From Reinekea marinisedimentorum (GTDB taxonomy: Bacteria; Pseudomonadota; Gammaproteobacteria; Pseudomonadales; Natronospirillaceae), in contig NZ_SLZR01000026.1 of assembly GCF_004341165.1 (NCBI RefSeq), forward strand, positions 1 through 34,834: a stretch of 34,834 nt of DNA, read 5' to 3'. Shown here one piece after another: positions 1 through 7,313 of the stretch. The notes beneath the pieces are model-generated. The model searched no databases. It was not told the DNA's origin and was given only the letters and a program-made list of their open reading frames with translations. The translations under genes and the position numbers were made by a program. Numbering within the stretch: the stretch's first letter is position 1; each line of letters starts with the position of its first letter.

Positions 1-30
1 CCTCAGCAGAGCGCTCTGCTGGGGTTTTTT
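1..30 (+). terminator. Rho-independent terminator of an upstream gene
   Basis: Positions 1-12 and 13-24 are complementary with one G-T wobble, so they form a GC-rich hairpin whose loop is made by opening the innermost pairs. Six T residues follow at 25-30. The orientation fits termination of a plus-strand gene lying to the left of the window. Confidence 0.85.
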
Positions 31-72
31 ATTGCCTGCGGGAATGAGAGCAAAGGGATGGTAAGGCAAAGA

Positions 73-147
73 GCGGGCGAGACGCCCGCGGTCCACCGAC
101 CGTCACACAACAGCGCAGCTACTCCGGAACGCGGGCGTCTCGCCCGC
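73..147. repeat. REP-like palindrome doublet
   Basis: The 17-mer GCGGGCGAGACGCCCGC at 73-89 is itself a hairpin (7-bp arms around AGA). Its exact reverse complement is at 131-147. The match between the two arms extends inward by about five more bases with one mismatch (to about 94 and 126). The result is a large stem-loop made of two smaller hairpins, the architecture of REP/BIME-type extragenic repeats. It lies in the 146-bp gap between the upstream terminator and the first gene. No other copy was noticed in the window. Confidence 0.7.
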
Positions 148-176
148 ATAAACATGAGTTCAGAAAGCTGCAGCCT

Positions 177-992
177 GTGAATGATCTATCTGATAAAATC
201 GCACCCAATCGTTTAACCATGCATGGCAACCTTGTGGAATCTAAGCAGCAACTAAAAAGTGACTATCTGGAGTCTATGGGTATTCAGCCCTGGTTCCCGC
301 GTGCTGTTTTGGCTAATTCTCTGCCGCCGCTGCAACTCTCAGATGATTTAGACAGTGAAGAAGATGTTGCAGTCGTTGCCAGGCTTCATGCTCATCAGGC
401 GGCAGAAGGCTCCAGCGTCAATCAGGCAGTTTCTGAAAACCCAGAAGCCGCTCAGCAAAAGAAAGTAGCCCAACAGCCCAAAGCTGAAGTGCAAAAACCA
501 AATCAAAAACAAAAACAAAAACAAAAAGTACCACAGGCCAGGCCTGTTCGTTTCGGTCTGGGTCTTTACGTATTTGGCGACTGGTTAGTGGCGAGTTCAT
601 TGATTGACGATCATGCACTCTATCAGGATCAGGCAATCTCTTTGGCGGGTAACATAGTTAAGGCCATTGAGGGGCAATTAAGTCCTTTGGAGTATCATCA
701 TACTATTTCCTGGCCGTTCTTTAGTAATGCCAGCGCAGATCAGGGCGTCGATGCCGCCCGGCAGTATGTTTCAGGGGTTATCGATCACCTGAAAGAAAAA
801 CACGAAACCAGCAAGCTGTTGGTCTTCGGAGGCGTGCTGCCAAAACTGAATAGCTGGCCGCTAACAGGCAGAATCAATGACAGTACGGAACGTCTAATAC
901 TTCCTTCTTTGTATAAAATGATGGATGAACCGGCTTTGAAAGCCCGGGCCTGGCATGAGATTCAGACCTCTCCCTTCCTGCACAAACAATGA
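177..992 (+). CDS. HolD-like DNA polymerase III psi subunit, long variant
   Basis: 271 residues from a GTG start. Psi is the small clamp-loader subunit that links the chi subunit (and so SSB) to the gamma/tau complex. The N-terminus carries YLESMGIQPWFPR (residues 30-42), which resembles the E. coli psi motif around LQQLGITQWSLRR. The C-terminal residues from about 240 (LPSLY...ARAWHEIQ) resemble the end of psi, where a run of Ala and Arg precedes a Trp. The middle is unusual: a Gln/Lys/Ala-rich linker at residues 85-122 contains four perfect QK pairs. The protein is about twice the usual psi length of roughly 140 residues. It overlaps rimI by four bases (ATGA), and holD-rimI is a known gene pair in gammaproteobacteria. 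The assignment rests on motif resemblance plus synteny, so a different lineage-specific protein remains possible. Confidence 0.6.
   Translation: MNDLSDKIAPNRLTMHGNLVESKQQLKSDYLESMGIQPWFPRAVLANSLPPLQLSDDLDSEEDVAVVARLHAHQAAEGSSVNQAVSENPEAAQQKKVAQQPKAEVQKPNQKQKQKQKVPQARPVRFGLGLYVFGDWLVASSLIDDHALYQDQAISLAGNIVKAIEGQLSPLEYHHTISWPFFSNASADQGVDAARQYVSGVIDHLKEKHETSKLLVFGGVLPKLNSWPLTGRINDSTERLILPSLYKMMDEPALKARAWHEIQTSPFLHKQ
504..527 (+). repeat. Hexanucleotide microsatellite (CAAAAA)x4
   Basis: Four perfect CAAAAA units lie in frame inside the holD-like gene and encode Gln-Lys four times (residues 110-117). Gain or loss of units would change linker length without shifting the frame. Confidence 0.9.
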
Positions 993-1426
993 CGTTACAA
1001 CCAGCCACCGAGCGCGATACCGCCCTGATTGTTGCTATTGCTCAAAGCTCTGACGACTCACTTCTGCCTGATTCAGCCATTGCACACTGTATAAACCAAC
1101 AGCAGCTTATGTTGGTGGTAGAGGGAGGGCAGCCAATTGGCTTTATTGCAGAAAAGATCATTCTGGATGAAGCCGAGCTGCTGCAAGTCGTTATCGGGGC
1201 TGACTATCGAAAGTCTGGCAGAGCCACTGAAGCATTGTATAGCTGGCATCAGTACCTGGCCCAAAGGGAAGTAAAACAAGTATTTTTGGAGGTCCGTGAA
1301 GGCAATGAAGCGGCTCTTCGTCTTTATGAAAAACTGGGATATACGAAAATTGGTGTGCGTAAAAACTACTACGTTATAGCCGGGGTAAAGTACAACGCAC
1401 TGCTCATGCAAAAAACACTGTGCTGA
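989..1426 (+). CDS. rimI: GNAT N-acetyltransferase, RimI-type
   Basis: 145 residues. RimI acetylates the N-terminal alanine of ribosomal protein bS18 using acetyl-CoA. The GNAT fold is visible: LLQVVIGADYRKSGRATEAL (residues 64-83) holds the acetyl-CoA-binding R-x-x-G-x-A signature. NEAALRLYEKLGYTKIGVRKNYY (about residues 105-127) is the C-terminal GNAT motif, with the F/Y-x-x-x-G-F/Y-type turn and the Asn-Tyr-Tyr end seen in RimI. The start overlaps the previous stop by ATGA, implying translational coupling with the holD-like gene. Substrate assignment follows from family and synteny; a generic GNAT enzyme is the alternative. Confidence 0.75.
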   Translation: MTLQPATERDTALIVAIAQSSDDSLLPDSAIAHCINQQQLMLVVEGGQPIGFIAEKIILDEAELLQVVIGADYRKSGRATEALYSWHQYLAQREVKQVFLEVREGNEAALRLYEKLGYTKIGVRKNYYVIAGVKYNALLMQKTLC

Positions 1427-1446
1427 ACATTCCTGTTTAAATTATC

Positions 1447-2496
1447 TTAGCTGGACTCTCTGATCATTAATTCAGTGGGAAGAACCAAACTTTCATAGTC
1501 GTTCGGGTTCAATACCATTTTCGCTGCCAGCCGGCCTTTTTCGAGGCTGGGCTGATAAACGGTTGTGAGTTCCGGGTGATATCTTTTCGACTCCGGTGTG
1601 CCATCAAAGCCAACAATTTTTAGTTCTTCCGGTACTCGAATGTTCATGCTTCTGGCAACGGATAAAGCCGCGAGTGCGAATTGATCAGACATACAAAGCA
1701 GGCCTTCCGGCCTTGGCTCGGTCGACAATATTCTTTCAGCCGCTTCTACGCCATGCATCCAGGTGCTTTCATCAGTAGACCAGACACGGTCTAACGATAT
1801 GGGCCGACCTGCTTCATTAGCCGCACAGAGATACGCATCTAAACGCTGACAGGAAACGGAGAGTGATTTGTCATTAAGCTCCTGGTTCTCCATCGTCTGA
1901 AGTTTTCCGGAATCACAAAGGCGGATGCCGATAACAGCGATAGCGCCGGTCGTCTGTTCCAGTATGTGTTTAGCCGCCGCCGAAGCGCCGCCGTAGTTAT
2001 CAACATTCACGGACAGGTGGCTTGGCAGGCTGAAATCAACAGTCACGACGGGTTTTCTTTGAGTCTCTATTCGTTGAAGTATTTCCAAATCCCGTGGTGG
2101 TCCATAAAGAATGTATCTTTCCGGAATGGCTTCTAAAGATTTCTCTTTGTAGAACTCCTGCCTGCCGGGCATCAGGAGCATATTGACCTGCGCTTTATCT
2201 AAAACTTCGGCCACGCCCTGCAGAAACTCAATGGCACAGGGGTCTGTAAAGTTGTAGGCCAGGTGCTCTGCCAGCATGATACCAACAACGCCGGTTGCCC
2301 CGGTACGCAAGCTGCGTGCGGCTGGGTTCGGGCCATAATAGCCCAGCAGCGCACTCTCACTGATAATGCGCTCGCGTAACCCGGCAGAAAGCTGGTCAGG
2401 ACGGTTAAAGGCGTTAGACACCGTCGCAGTTGATACCCCAAGGATTTCTGCAACCGACTTAACCGTCATCTTTTTGTTTGTTGGTCCTGTAGACAA
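1447..2496 (-). CDS. LacI-family transcriptional repressor
   Basis: 349 residues. The N-terminal helix-turn-helix is MTVKSVAEILGVSTATVSNAF (residues 10-30), followed by the hinge region and a periplasmic-binding-protein-like sensor domain (GVVGIMLAEH to the C-terminus, which includes the LLCMSDQFALAAL and VPEELKIVGFDGT segments). The preferred start is TTG at 2496, because AGAAGGG lies six bases upstream. The internal ATG at 2469 would start directly at the HTH but lacks a well-spaced ribosome site. It is the last gene of the sugar operon, 25 bp after the alpha-glucosidase, so it probably senses the imported sugar or a product of it and represses its own operon. The inverted operator pair at 9822-9912 is the natural target. 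Confidence 0.9.
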   Translation of the reverse strand: MSTGPTNKKMTVKSVAEILGVSTATVSNAFNRPDQLSAGLRERIISESALLGYYGPNPAARSLRTGATGVVGIMLAEHLAYNFTDPCAIEFLQGVAEVLDKAQVNMLLMPGRQEFYKEKSLEAIPERYILYGPPRDLEILQRIETQRKPVVTVDFSLPSHLSVNVDNYGGASAAAKHILEQTTGAIAVIGIRLCDSGKLQTMENQELNDKSLSVSCQRLDAYLCAANEAGRPISLDRVWSTDESTWMHGVEAAERILSTEPRPEGLLCMSDQFALAALSVARSMNIRVPEELKIVGFDGTPESKRYHPELTTVYQPSLEKGRLAAKMVLNPNDYESLVLPTELMIRESS

Positions 2497-2521
2497 AGCT
2501 GGCCCTTCTTTATTTTAAAAA

Positions 2522-4117
2522 CTATTCGGTTTTAAAAATTACGATCTGGTAGGGATTAATTTTTCCGCTGCTCAGTTCTCCCCAAATAATTTCACTCCCC
2601 GCATAACTGCCTAAGTCGAAAGCTTGTTCACCGAAGTTAATGGCGACGATGATTTTTTCATTGTCATTTTGACGTTGATAAATCAGGCAGTCACCGCCGT
2701 TCGATAGCCACTCAAGTTTGCCAGAAATTAAGGCGCTGTGCTGTTTTCTGAATGCAATAAACTCTCGGGTAAATTCAAGTGTTGAGCTTTTAACGCCATC
2801 CTGAGACGCAGCGGATAGAGCCTGGTGAGCGGCTTCCGGTGGTAACCAACTGTTGCCACTGTTGCTGAAGCCTAAGTCGCTTTTGTTTTCCCAAGCCATC
2901 GGTGTACGGCAACCATCGCGGCCTTTGAATTCAGGCCAGAATTCGATGCCGAATGGATCCTGCAGATCTTCAAAGGCTACGTTGGCTTCTGGTAAACCAA
3001 GTTCCTCACCCTGATAGATGCAGGGTGTACCGCGCTGGGTTAGCAACAGCGCCAGCATGGCTTTAATTTTTTCTTCGGGGTTACTGCAGTTTCTGGTCCA
3101 GCGGGTCGCACTGCGAACGGTGTCGTGGTTGCTTAAAGAAAAGCATGGCCAGCCATCGCTGAGTTTCTCGTTAACTCTTTTCAATGTGTTGCGGATATAG
3201 TCGGGTTCACACCGATCATTCAGTAATTCAAAGGTGTAAGCCATATGCAGCTTATCGCCGCCCTCGGTATATTGCGCCATGTAGCTCATGCCGTCGGGCG
3301 CACCAATTTCTCCGACCGTGGTAGAGCCGGGGTAGTTGTTCAAAAGCTTACGCAAACGCTTTAAGAATTCTAAATTATCGTCACGGCACATCTGGTGAAT
3401 GTGGAACTGTTTGGAAAAAGGATTCGCCGGGTCGACACCCACAAACTGCTTTTCAGGGCTGTCAGCCACGCCGTTGTCAGTCAGCTCGACATCGTGGAAG
3501 TACATGTTCACAACATCGAGACGGAAGCCATCTACGCCCAGTTCGAGCCAGAATTTAGCGGTATCCAAAATGGCATCCTGTGCTGCAACACAGTGGAAGT
3601 TTATATCCGGCTGGCTGGTTAAAAAGTTGTGCATGTAATATTGCTGGCGCGCGGTATCCCATTGCCAGGCGGAACCCCCAAAAAGGGATAACCAGTTGTT
3701 CGGTGGTGTGCCATCTGGCTTAGCTTCTGCCCAGATATACCAGTCGGCTTTGTCGTTAGTCTTGTCTTTGCGGCTTTCTTTAAACCAGGCATGCTGGTCG
3801 GATGTATGCGAGTACACCTGGTCAATAATAACCTTCAGGTTTTTTGCATGGGCTTTATCGATCAGTTCTTTGAAGTCTGACAATGTACCGAACATAGGGT
3901 CTACATCTTTGTAGTCTGAAATGTCGTAACCAAAGTCTTTCATTGGTGAAGTAAAGAACGGCGATAACCAGATGGCATCAATATTCAGGTTGGCTAAGTA
4001 GTCTAGCTTCGAGATAACACCTTTTAAATCTCCGATGCCGTCACCGTTACTGTCTTTAAAGCTTCGCGGGTAAATCTGATAGATTACCGCGCCCCGCCAC
4101 CAGTCGTTGTTTTGCAT
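2522..4117 (-). CDS. GH13 alpha-glucosidase (AglA/HaG-like)
   Basis: 531 residues with no signal peptide, so cytoplasmic. It hydrolyses terminal alpha-linked glucose from small glucosides. The GH13 (beta/alpha)8 barrel begins with WWRGAVIYQIYPRSF and the calcium-site-like DSNGDGIGDL (residues 22-31). The catalytic triad is readable: nucleophile Asp201 in GFRLDVVN, acid/base Glu270 in TVGEIG, and transition-state stabiliser Asp332 in LSNHD. The following stretch MYFHDVELTDNG resembles the subfamily of Halomonas HaG-type alpha-glucosidases. Val rather than Thr follows the nucleophile, a position linked in GH13 to alpha-1,6 versus alpha-1,4 preference, so linkage specificity is open. Neighbours are amylosucrase (16 bp upstream) and the LacI repressor (25 bp downstream), all in one operon. 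Confidence 0.9.
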   Translation of the reverse strand: MQNNDWWRGAVIYQIYPRSFKDSNGDGIGDLKGVISKLDYLANLNIDAIWLSPFFTSPMKDFGYDISDYKDVDPMFGTLSDFKELIDKAHAKNLKVIIDQVYSHTSDQHAWFKESRKDKTNDKADWYIWAEAKPDGTPPNNWLSLFGGSAWQWDTARQQYYMHNFLTSQPDINFHCVAAQDAILDTAKFWLELGVDGFRLDVVNMYFHDVELTDNGVADSPEKQFVGVDPANPFSKQFHIHQMCRDDNLEFLKRLRKLLNNYPGSTTVGEIGAPDGMSYMAQYTEGGDKLHMAYTFELLNDRCEPDYIRNTLKRVNEKLSDGWPCFSLSNHDTVRSATRWTRNCSNPEEKIKAMLALLLTQRGTPCIYQGEELGLPEANVAFEDLQDPFGIEFWPEFKGRDGCRTPMAWENKSDLGFSNSGNSWLPPEAAHQALSAASQDGVKSSTLEFTREFIAFRKQHSALISGKLEWLSNGGDCLIYQRQNDNEKIIVAINFGEQAFDLGSYAGSEIIWGELSSGKINPYQIVIFKTE

Positions 4118-4133
4118 ATAACCTCCGGTTAAA

Positions 4134-6086
4134 TTAAATCTGTTTTGATTTTTCTTGGTAGAGCCAGTTCATTTGGTACGGACCAAATTGTAAAATGCCT
4201 GCTGTGCTGAACTCGCCATTGTTAATCAGATCGACTGCCTTGGGAGATAGATTCAAAGAATCCAGCTGGTCATGATGAATTGAAAACTGATGCTCAGAAA
4301 AGTTTGCCAGGATGTAGACAACTTCAGTATCTGTGCTTCTTGAAAAGACAAACAGATGAGGGTGAATCTGGCGGTAAATTGTAATATCGCCGGCACCGAA
4401 TACTGCGTGTGTTTTACGCAGCCTGATCAGCTCTTTCATGCTGGTGTAAAACTCTTCAGACTGGTGTTGCTGCTCGGCAGAAAGTTGTGAATTTATTTTG
4501 TTGAACGGAATTCGGTGTACCCATCTTTGATCGTTATGATGCGCAGGGTGTTGCTGAAAACTGTAGTCGTTCAGCATTGCCTGCTCATCACCGGCGTAAA
4601 TCAGCGGAATACCTTTAAAGGCCAGCAGTACACCGTTGATCACCAGCATGCGCTTGTAGGCATGGTCTGTCAGTATCGGGTTTTGCTGAGCAAAGCCAAG
4701 TTCCAGGCCACACAGCGATGCCATCGTACCGCAAATGCGACAGTCACCGTTGAACGGGTTCTCCTGAAAGGGGAGCCCGGTACTGAAACTGCCTTCGAAT
4801 TTTCCGGTGTAGAACTGGTTGAGAAAGCTTCGGTGGTGATGAGGATTAATACTGACATCCCAGGAGTCCTGATCGGCAAATGCCCAGCCGATATCATCAT
4901 GACAGCGCAGGTAATTCACCCAAACGGTGTGCTCCGGTAACTGGGTGCGATAGCGACTGCCTTCAATCAGTAGCTTGGTTTCGCGTGTTGCCAGAGCTTC
5001 CCAGATCAATGCCATCATATTGGGGTTGTACGATAAGGCACACTCATCTTCCGAGATATATTCAACCACATCATCAGGCGCCACGATAGCTTCTGATTTG
5101 AATAAAATATTTGGTGCCGATATGCGTAAAAAGGCATTGAACGCCTGGATCAGGCGGTGAGCCTTGGGCAGGTTTTCACAACTGGTACCGGGCTCTTTCC
5201 AGGTAAATGCCAGAGCGTCGAGGCGAATTACGTCAGCGCCAGCATTTGCAAGCTTCATCATTTCGCCACACATGGCATAGAACACATTTGGATTGCAGTA
5301 GTTTAGGTCCCATTGAAAATCATTGAAGGTTGTCCACACATCGCATTGCAACTCTTCGCACCAACTGAAGCAGCCCAGACGTTTATCCGGAAAGATGTCA
5401 CGTAAGTTGTGCGCATATTGGTTCTTTTCTTCCGGGTTGTCGAAGAGCCAGTAAAACTGCTGATAAAATTGATCGCCAGACTTTGCTTTCACCACCCAAT
5501 CATGCTGATCGGATGTGTGATTAAAGACAAAATCAAGTACCAGGCGGATGTCATTTTGATGAAGTTTTTCCGCAACAGAATGTAGATCTTCTAACGTACC
5601 GACGCGAGGGTTTACGTTGCCATAGTCCTTGACCGCATAGCCGCCATCGCTGTCACCTTCGCCGGTCTCGAAGAAGGGCATCAGGTGGATATAGTTAATG
5701 CCCAGGTTTTTCAGGTAAGGTATTTTTTTCTCCAGGCCATTGAGGTTTCCGGCGAAAAGATCAACGTAAGCGCTGAAGCCGACGTTGCGTTCGTCTTCAA
5801 TCCAGCAGGCCGAGGCCCAGCTATACGGCCTTTGGTCTTTGGCCGTTGCAAACCAGTGGTTGGCAGCGAGCATTACCAGGCTTTTTAGCTGATAGTAGAA
5901 ATCCCAGTGATTCTGGTAGAGATCATAAAGGCAATCGAACAGTGCAGGCAGGTCCTGCACCAGTGCGGCTTTAAAATCGACCAGTCGGTGACTGTGTCTA
6001 TGGCTGCTGTATTGAGCGTCAACGTCCGGCCAGATTCTTTCAAGCGCAAGCAAGGCCGGGTGTTCATTATTCTTACCCAATGTCAT
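4134..6086 (-). CDS. Amylosucrase (GH13_4)
   Basis: 650 residues, cytoplasmic. It uses sucrose to extend alpha-1,4-glucan and releases fructose. It has the amylosucrase layout: a helical N-terminal domain (about residues 1-90), the GH13 barrel (SAYVDLFAGNLNGL from residue 105) and a C-terminal beta domain ending in GPYQMNWL. Catalytic residues are Asp290 (VIRLDALAF), Glu332 (FKSEAI) and Asp397 (RCHDDIGW). ADVIRLDALAFTWKE followed by GTSCENLPKAH is nearly the same as the Neisseria polysaccharea enzyme. Arg229 in NLRDIFPD matches that enzyme's Arg226. Sucrose hydrolase, a close relative lacking the polymerising activity, is the alternative. A predicted stem-loop separates it from the upstream permease gene. 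Confidence 0.9.
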   Translation of the reverse strand: MTLGKNNEHPALLALERIWPDVDAQYSSHRHSHRLVDFKAALVQDLPALFDCLYDLYQNHWDFYYQLKSLVMLAANHWFATAKDQRPYSWASACWIEDERNVGFSAYVDLFAGNLNGLEKKIPYLKNLGINYIHLMPFFETGEGDSDGGYAVKDYGNVNPRVGTLEDLHSVAEKLHQNDIRLVLDFVFNHTSDQHDWVVKAKSGDQFYQQFYWLFDNPEEKNQYAHNLRDIFPDKRLGCFSWCEELQCDVWTTFNDFQWDLNYCNPNVFYAMCGEMMKLANAGADVIRLDALAFTWKEPGTSCENLPKAHRLIQAFNAFLRISAPNILFKSEAIVAPDDVVEYISEDECALSYNPNMMALIWEALATRETKLLIEGSRYRTQLPEHTVWVNYLRCHDDIGWAFADQDSWDVSINPHHHRSFLNQFYTGKFEGSFSTGLPFQENPFNGDCRICGTMASLCGLELGFAQQNPILTDHAYKRMLVINGVLLAFKGIPLIYAGDEQAMLNDYSFQQHPAHHNDQRWVHRIPFNKINSQLSAEQQHQSEEFYTSMKELIRLRKTHAVFGAGDITIYRQIHPHLFVFSRSTDTEVVYILANFSEHQFSIHHDQLDSLNLSPKAVDLINNGEFSTAGILQFGPYQMNWLYQEKSKQI

Positions 6087-6116
6087 ATTCGGTACTCTAA
6101 TTATTGTTGTCTGAGA

Positions 6117-6136
6117 GGCCGCGGTTGCCCGCAGCC
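6117..6136 (-). other. Intercistronic stem-loop with GCAA tetraloop
   Basis: Read as minus-strand RNA, GGCUGCGG and CCGCGGCC pair over eight positions with one U-G wobble and close on GCAA, a GNRA-type tetraloop. It lies in the 62-bp gap between the aglG-like stop and the amylosucrase start, with no U-run after it. It is therefore more likely an RNA-processing or stability element than a terminator. Confidence 0.45.
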
Positions 6137-6148
6137 TATTCTTTTATC

Positions 6149-7303
6149 TCAACCACCTTTTACCGAGCCTGCCAGCAGGCCGCGGACAAAGTAACGTTGC
6201 ATCGACAGGAAGACGATGATGGGCACAGCAATAGAAATAAATGCGCCGCTGGTCAGAATTTCCCAGTTGTCGCCGCGAGAGCCTAACAGTTCAATCAGCT
6301 GCTGAGTCATCACTGTTTTTCCTTCACCCTGGCCAAGGAACACTGCTGCGACCAGCAGATCATTCCAAACCCACAGGAACTGGAAAATAGCGAAAGATGC
6401 CAGCGCCGGTAGCGACAGCGGCAGAATCATCTTCACAAAAATCTGGAAGTGGGTAGCGCCATCCATGTAGGCCGATTCGATAATGTCCTTTGGTAAACTT
6501 GCCATGTAGTTACGCAACAGGTAGATCGCCAGCGGTAAACCAAAGCCGGTATGAGCGAGCCAAACCGTCAGGTAACTCTTAGAGGGTATGCCGACTATCT
6601 GCCCAATTTGGGAGAAGATCTGCAATACAGGAATCAGGCTCATTTGCAGTGGCACAACAATCAGACCGATGATCATGGCGAGGAAAAACATACGGCCTTT
6701 AAACTCCATCCAGGCCAGCGCGTAAGCAGCAAAGGCTGCAATTAAAATGGGAATAAAGGTCGCCGGTAGTGTAACCGTAAGTGTGTTGATAAAGGCTCGC
6801 CCGACACCTTCCGAAGTTAACACTTCACGGTAGTTATCGAAGGTGAAACGCGGTGGAATGTTGGCATTGAAGAACACCCTTGGCGACCGGGAGTGAGTAA
6901 ATTCACTGTCGGAACGCCATTCAACCCTGCCGTTTTCATAAACAGTGATGGTCTCGCCGTTATCAACCTCGGCAGTTTCGCCGGGCTTGTACTGCTCAAT
7001 CTCGGTAGCGCGAAACCCCCAGCTGCGAATTTGGTTTTTAGTGCCTTCGCCAAACAGGTTGGTTTCTATAATAAAGCCAGCGCCATCCGCTGCTTGAGTA
7101 TCGGCCTTCGGCAAGCGTTGCACATTCTGCTGCTCGCTGGCGGTCAGCGAAGACCACCATCCACTTAGACTGAGTTGATCCTTATCGCGCACGGAACTGA
7201 CCAGCAGGCCCAGAGTAGGCAGCGTCCAGAGCAAAACCAGAAACAAGACGGACACATGTTTGGTAAACAGGGTACCTTTTGACTTTGTAGATTCAATAGA
7301 CAT
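6149..7303 (-). CDS. aglG: ABC sugar permease, AglG-like
   Basis: 384 residues. Inner-membrane subunit of a CUT1 carbohydrate importer. A first transmembrane segment (about residues 17-36) is followed by an extended periplasmic part of roughly 110 residues, the feature that separates AglG-type permeases from the shorter MalG. The MalFG-like transmembrane core follows (from NTLTVTLPATFIPILIAAFAAYAL). The cytoplasmic EAA loop ESAYMDGATHFQIFVKMILP docks the ATPase. It starts 10 bp after the AglF-like gene. Order and sizes match the AglE-F-G alpha-glucoside system of rhizobia, so sucrose, trehalose or maltose are the likely substrates. The exact sugar is inferred. Confidence 0.85.
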   Translation of the reverse strand: MSIESTKSKGTLFTKHVSVLFLVLLWTLPTLGLLVSSVRDKDQLSLSGWWSSLTASEQQNVQRLPKADTQAADGAGFIIETNLFGEGTKNQIRSWGFRATEIEQYKPGETAEVDNGETITVYENGRVEWRSDSEFTHSRSPRVFFNANIPPRFTFDNYREVLTSEGVGRAFINTLTVTLPATFIPILIAAFAAYALAWMEFKGRMFFLAMIIGLIVVPLQMSLIPVLQIFSQIGQIVGIPSKSYLTVWLAHTGFGLPLAIYLLRNYMASLPKDIIESAYMDGATHFQIFVKMILPLSLPALASFAIFQFLWVWNDLLVAAVFLGQGEGKTVMTQQLIELLGSRGDNWEILTSGAFISIAVPIIVFLSMQRYFVRGLLAGSVKGG

Positions 7304-7313
7304 CAGCTGGCTC

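Noticed and set aside
1427-1446. Terminator between rimI and the LacI-type gene
   Set aside because: The gap is only 20 bases and contains no inverted repeat.
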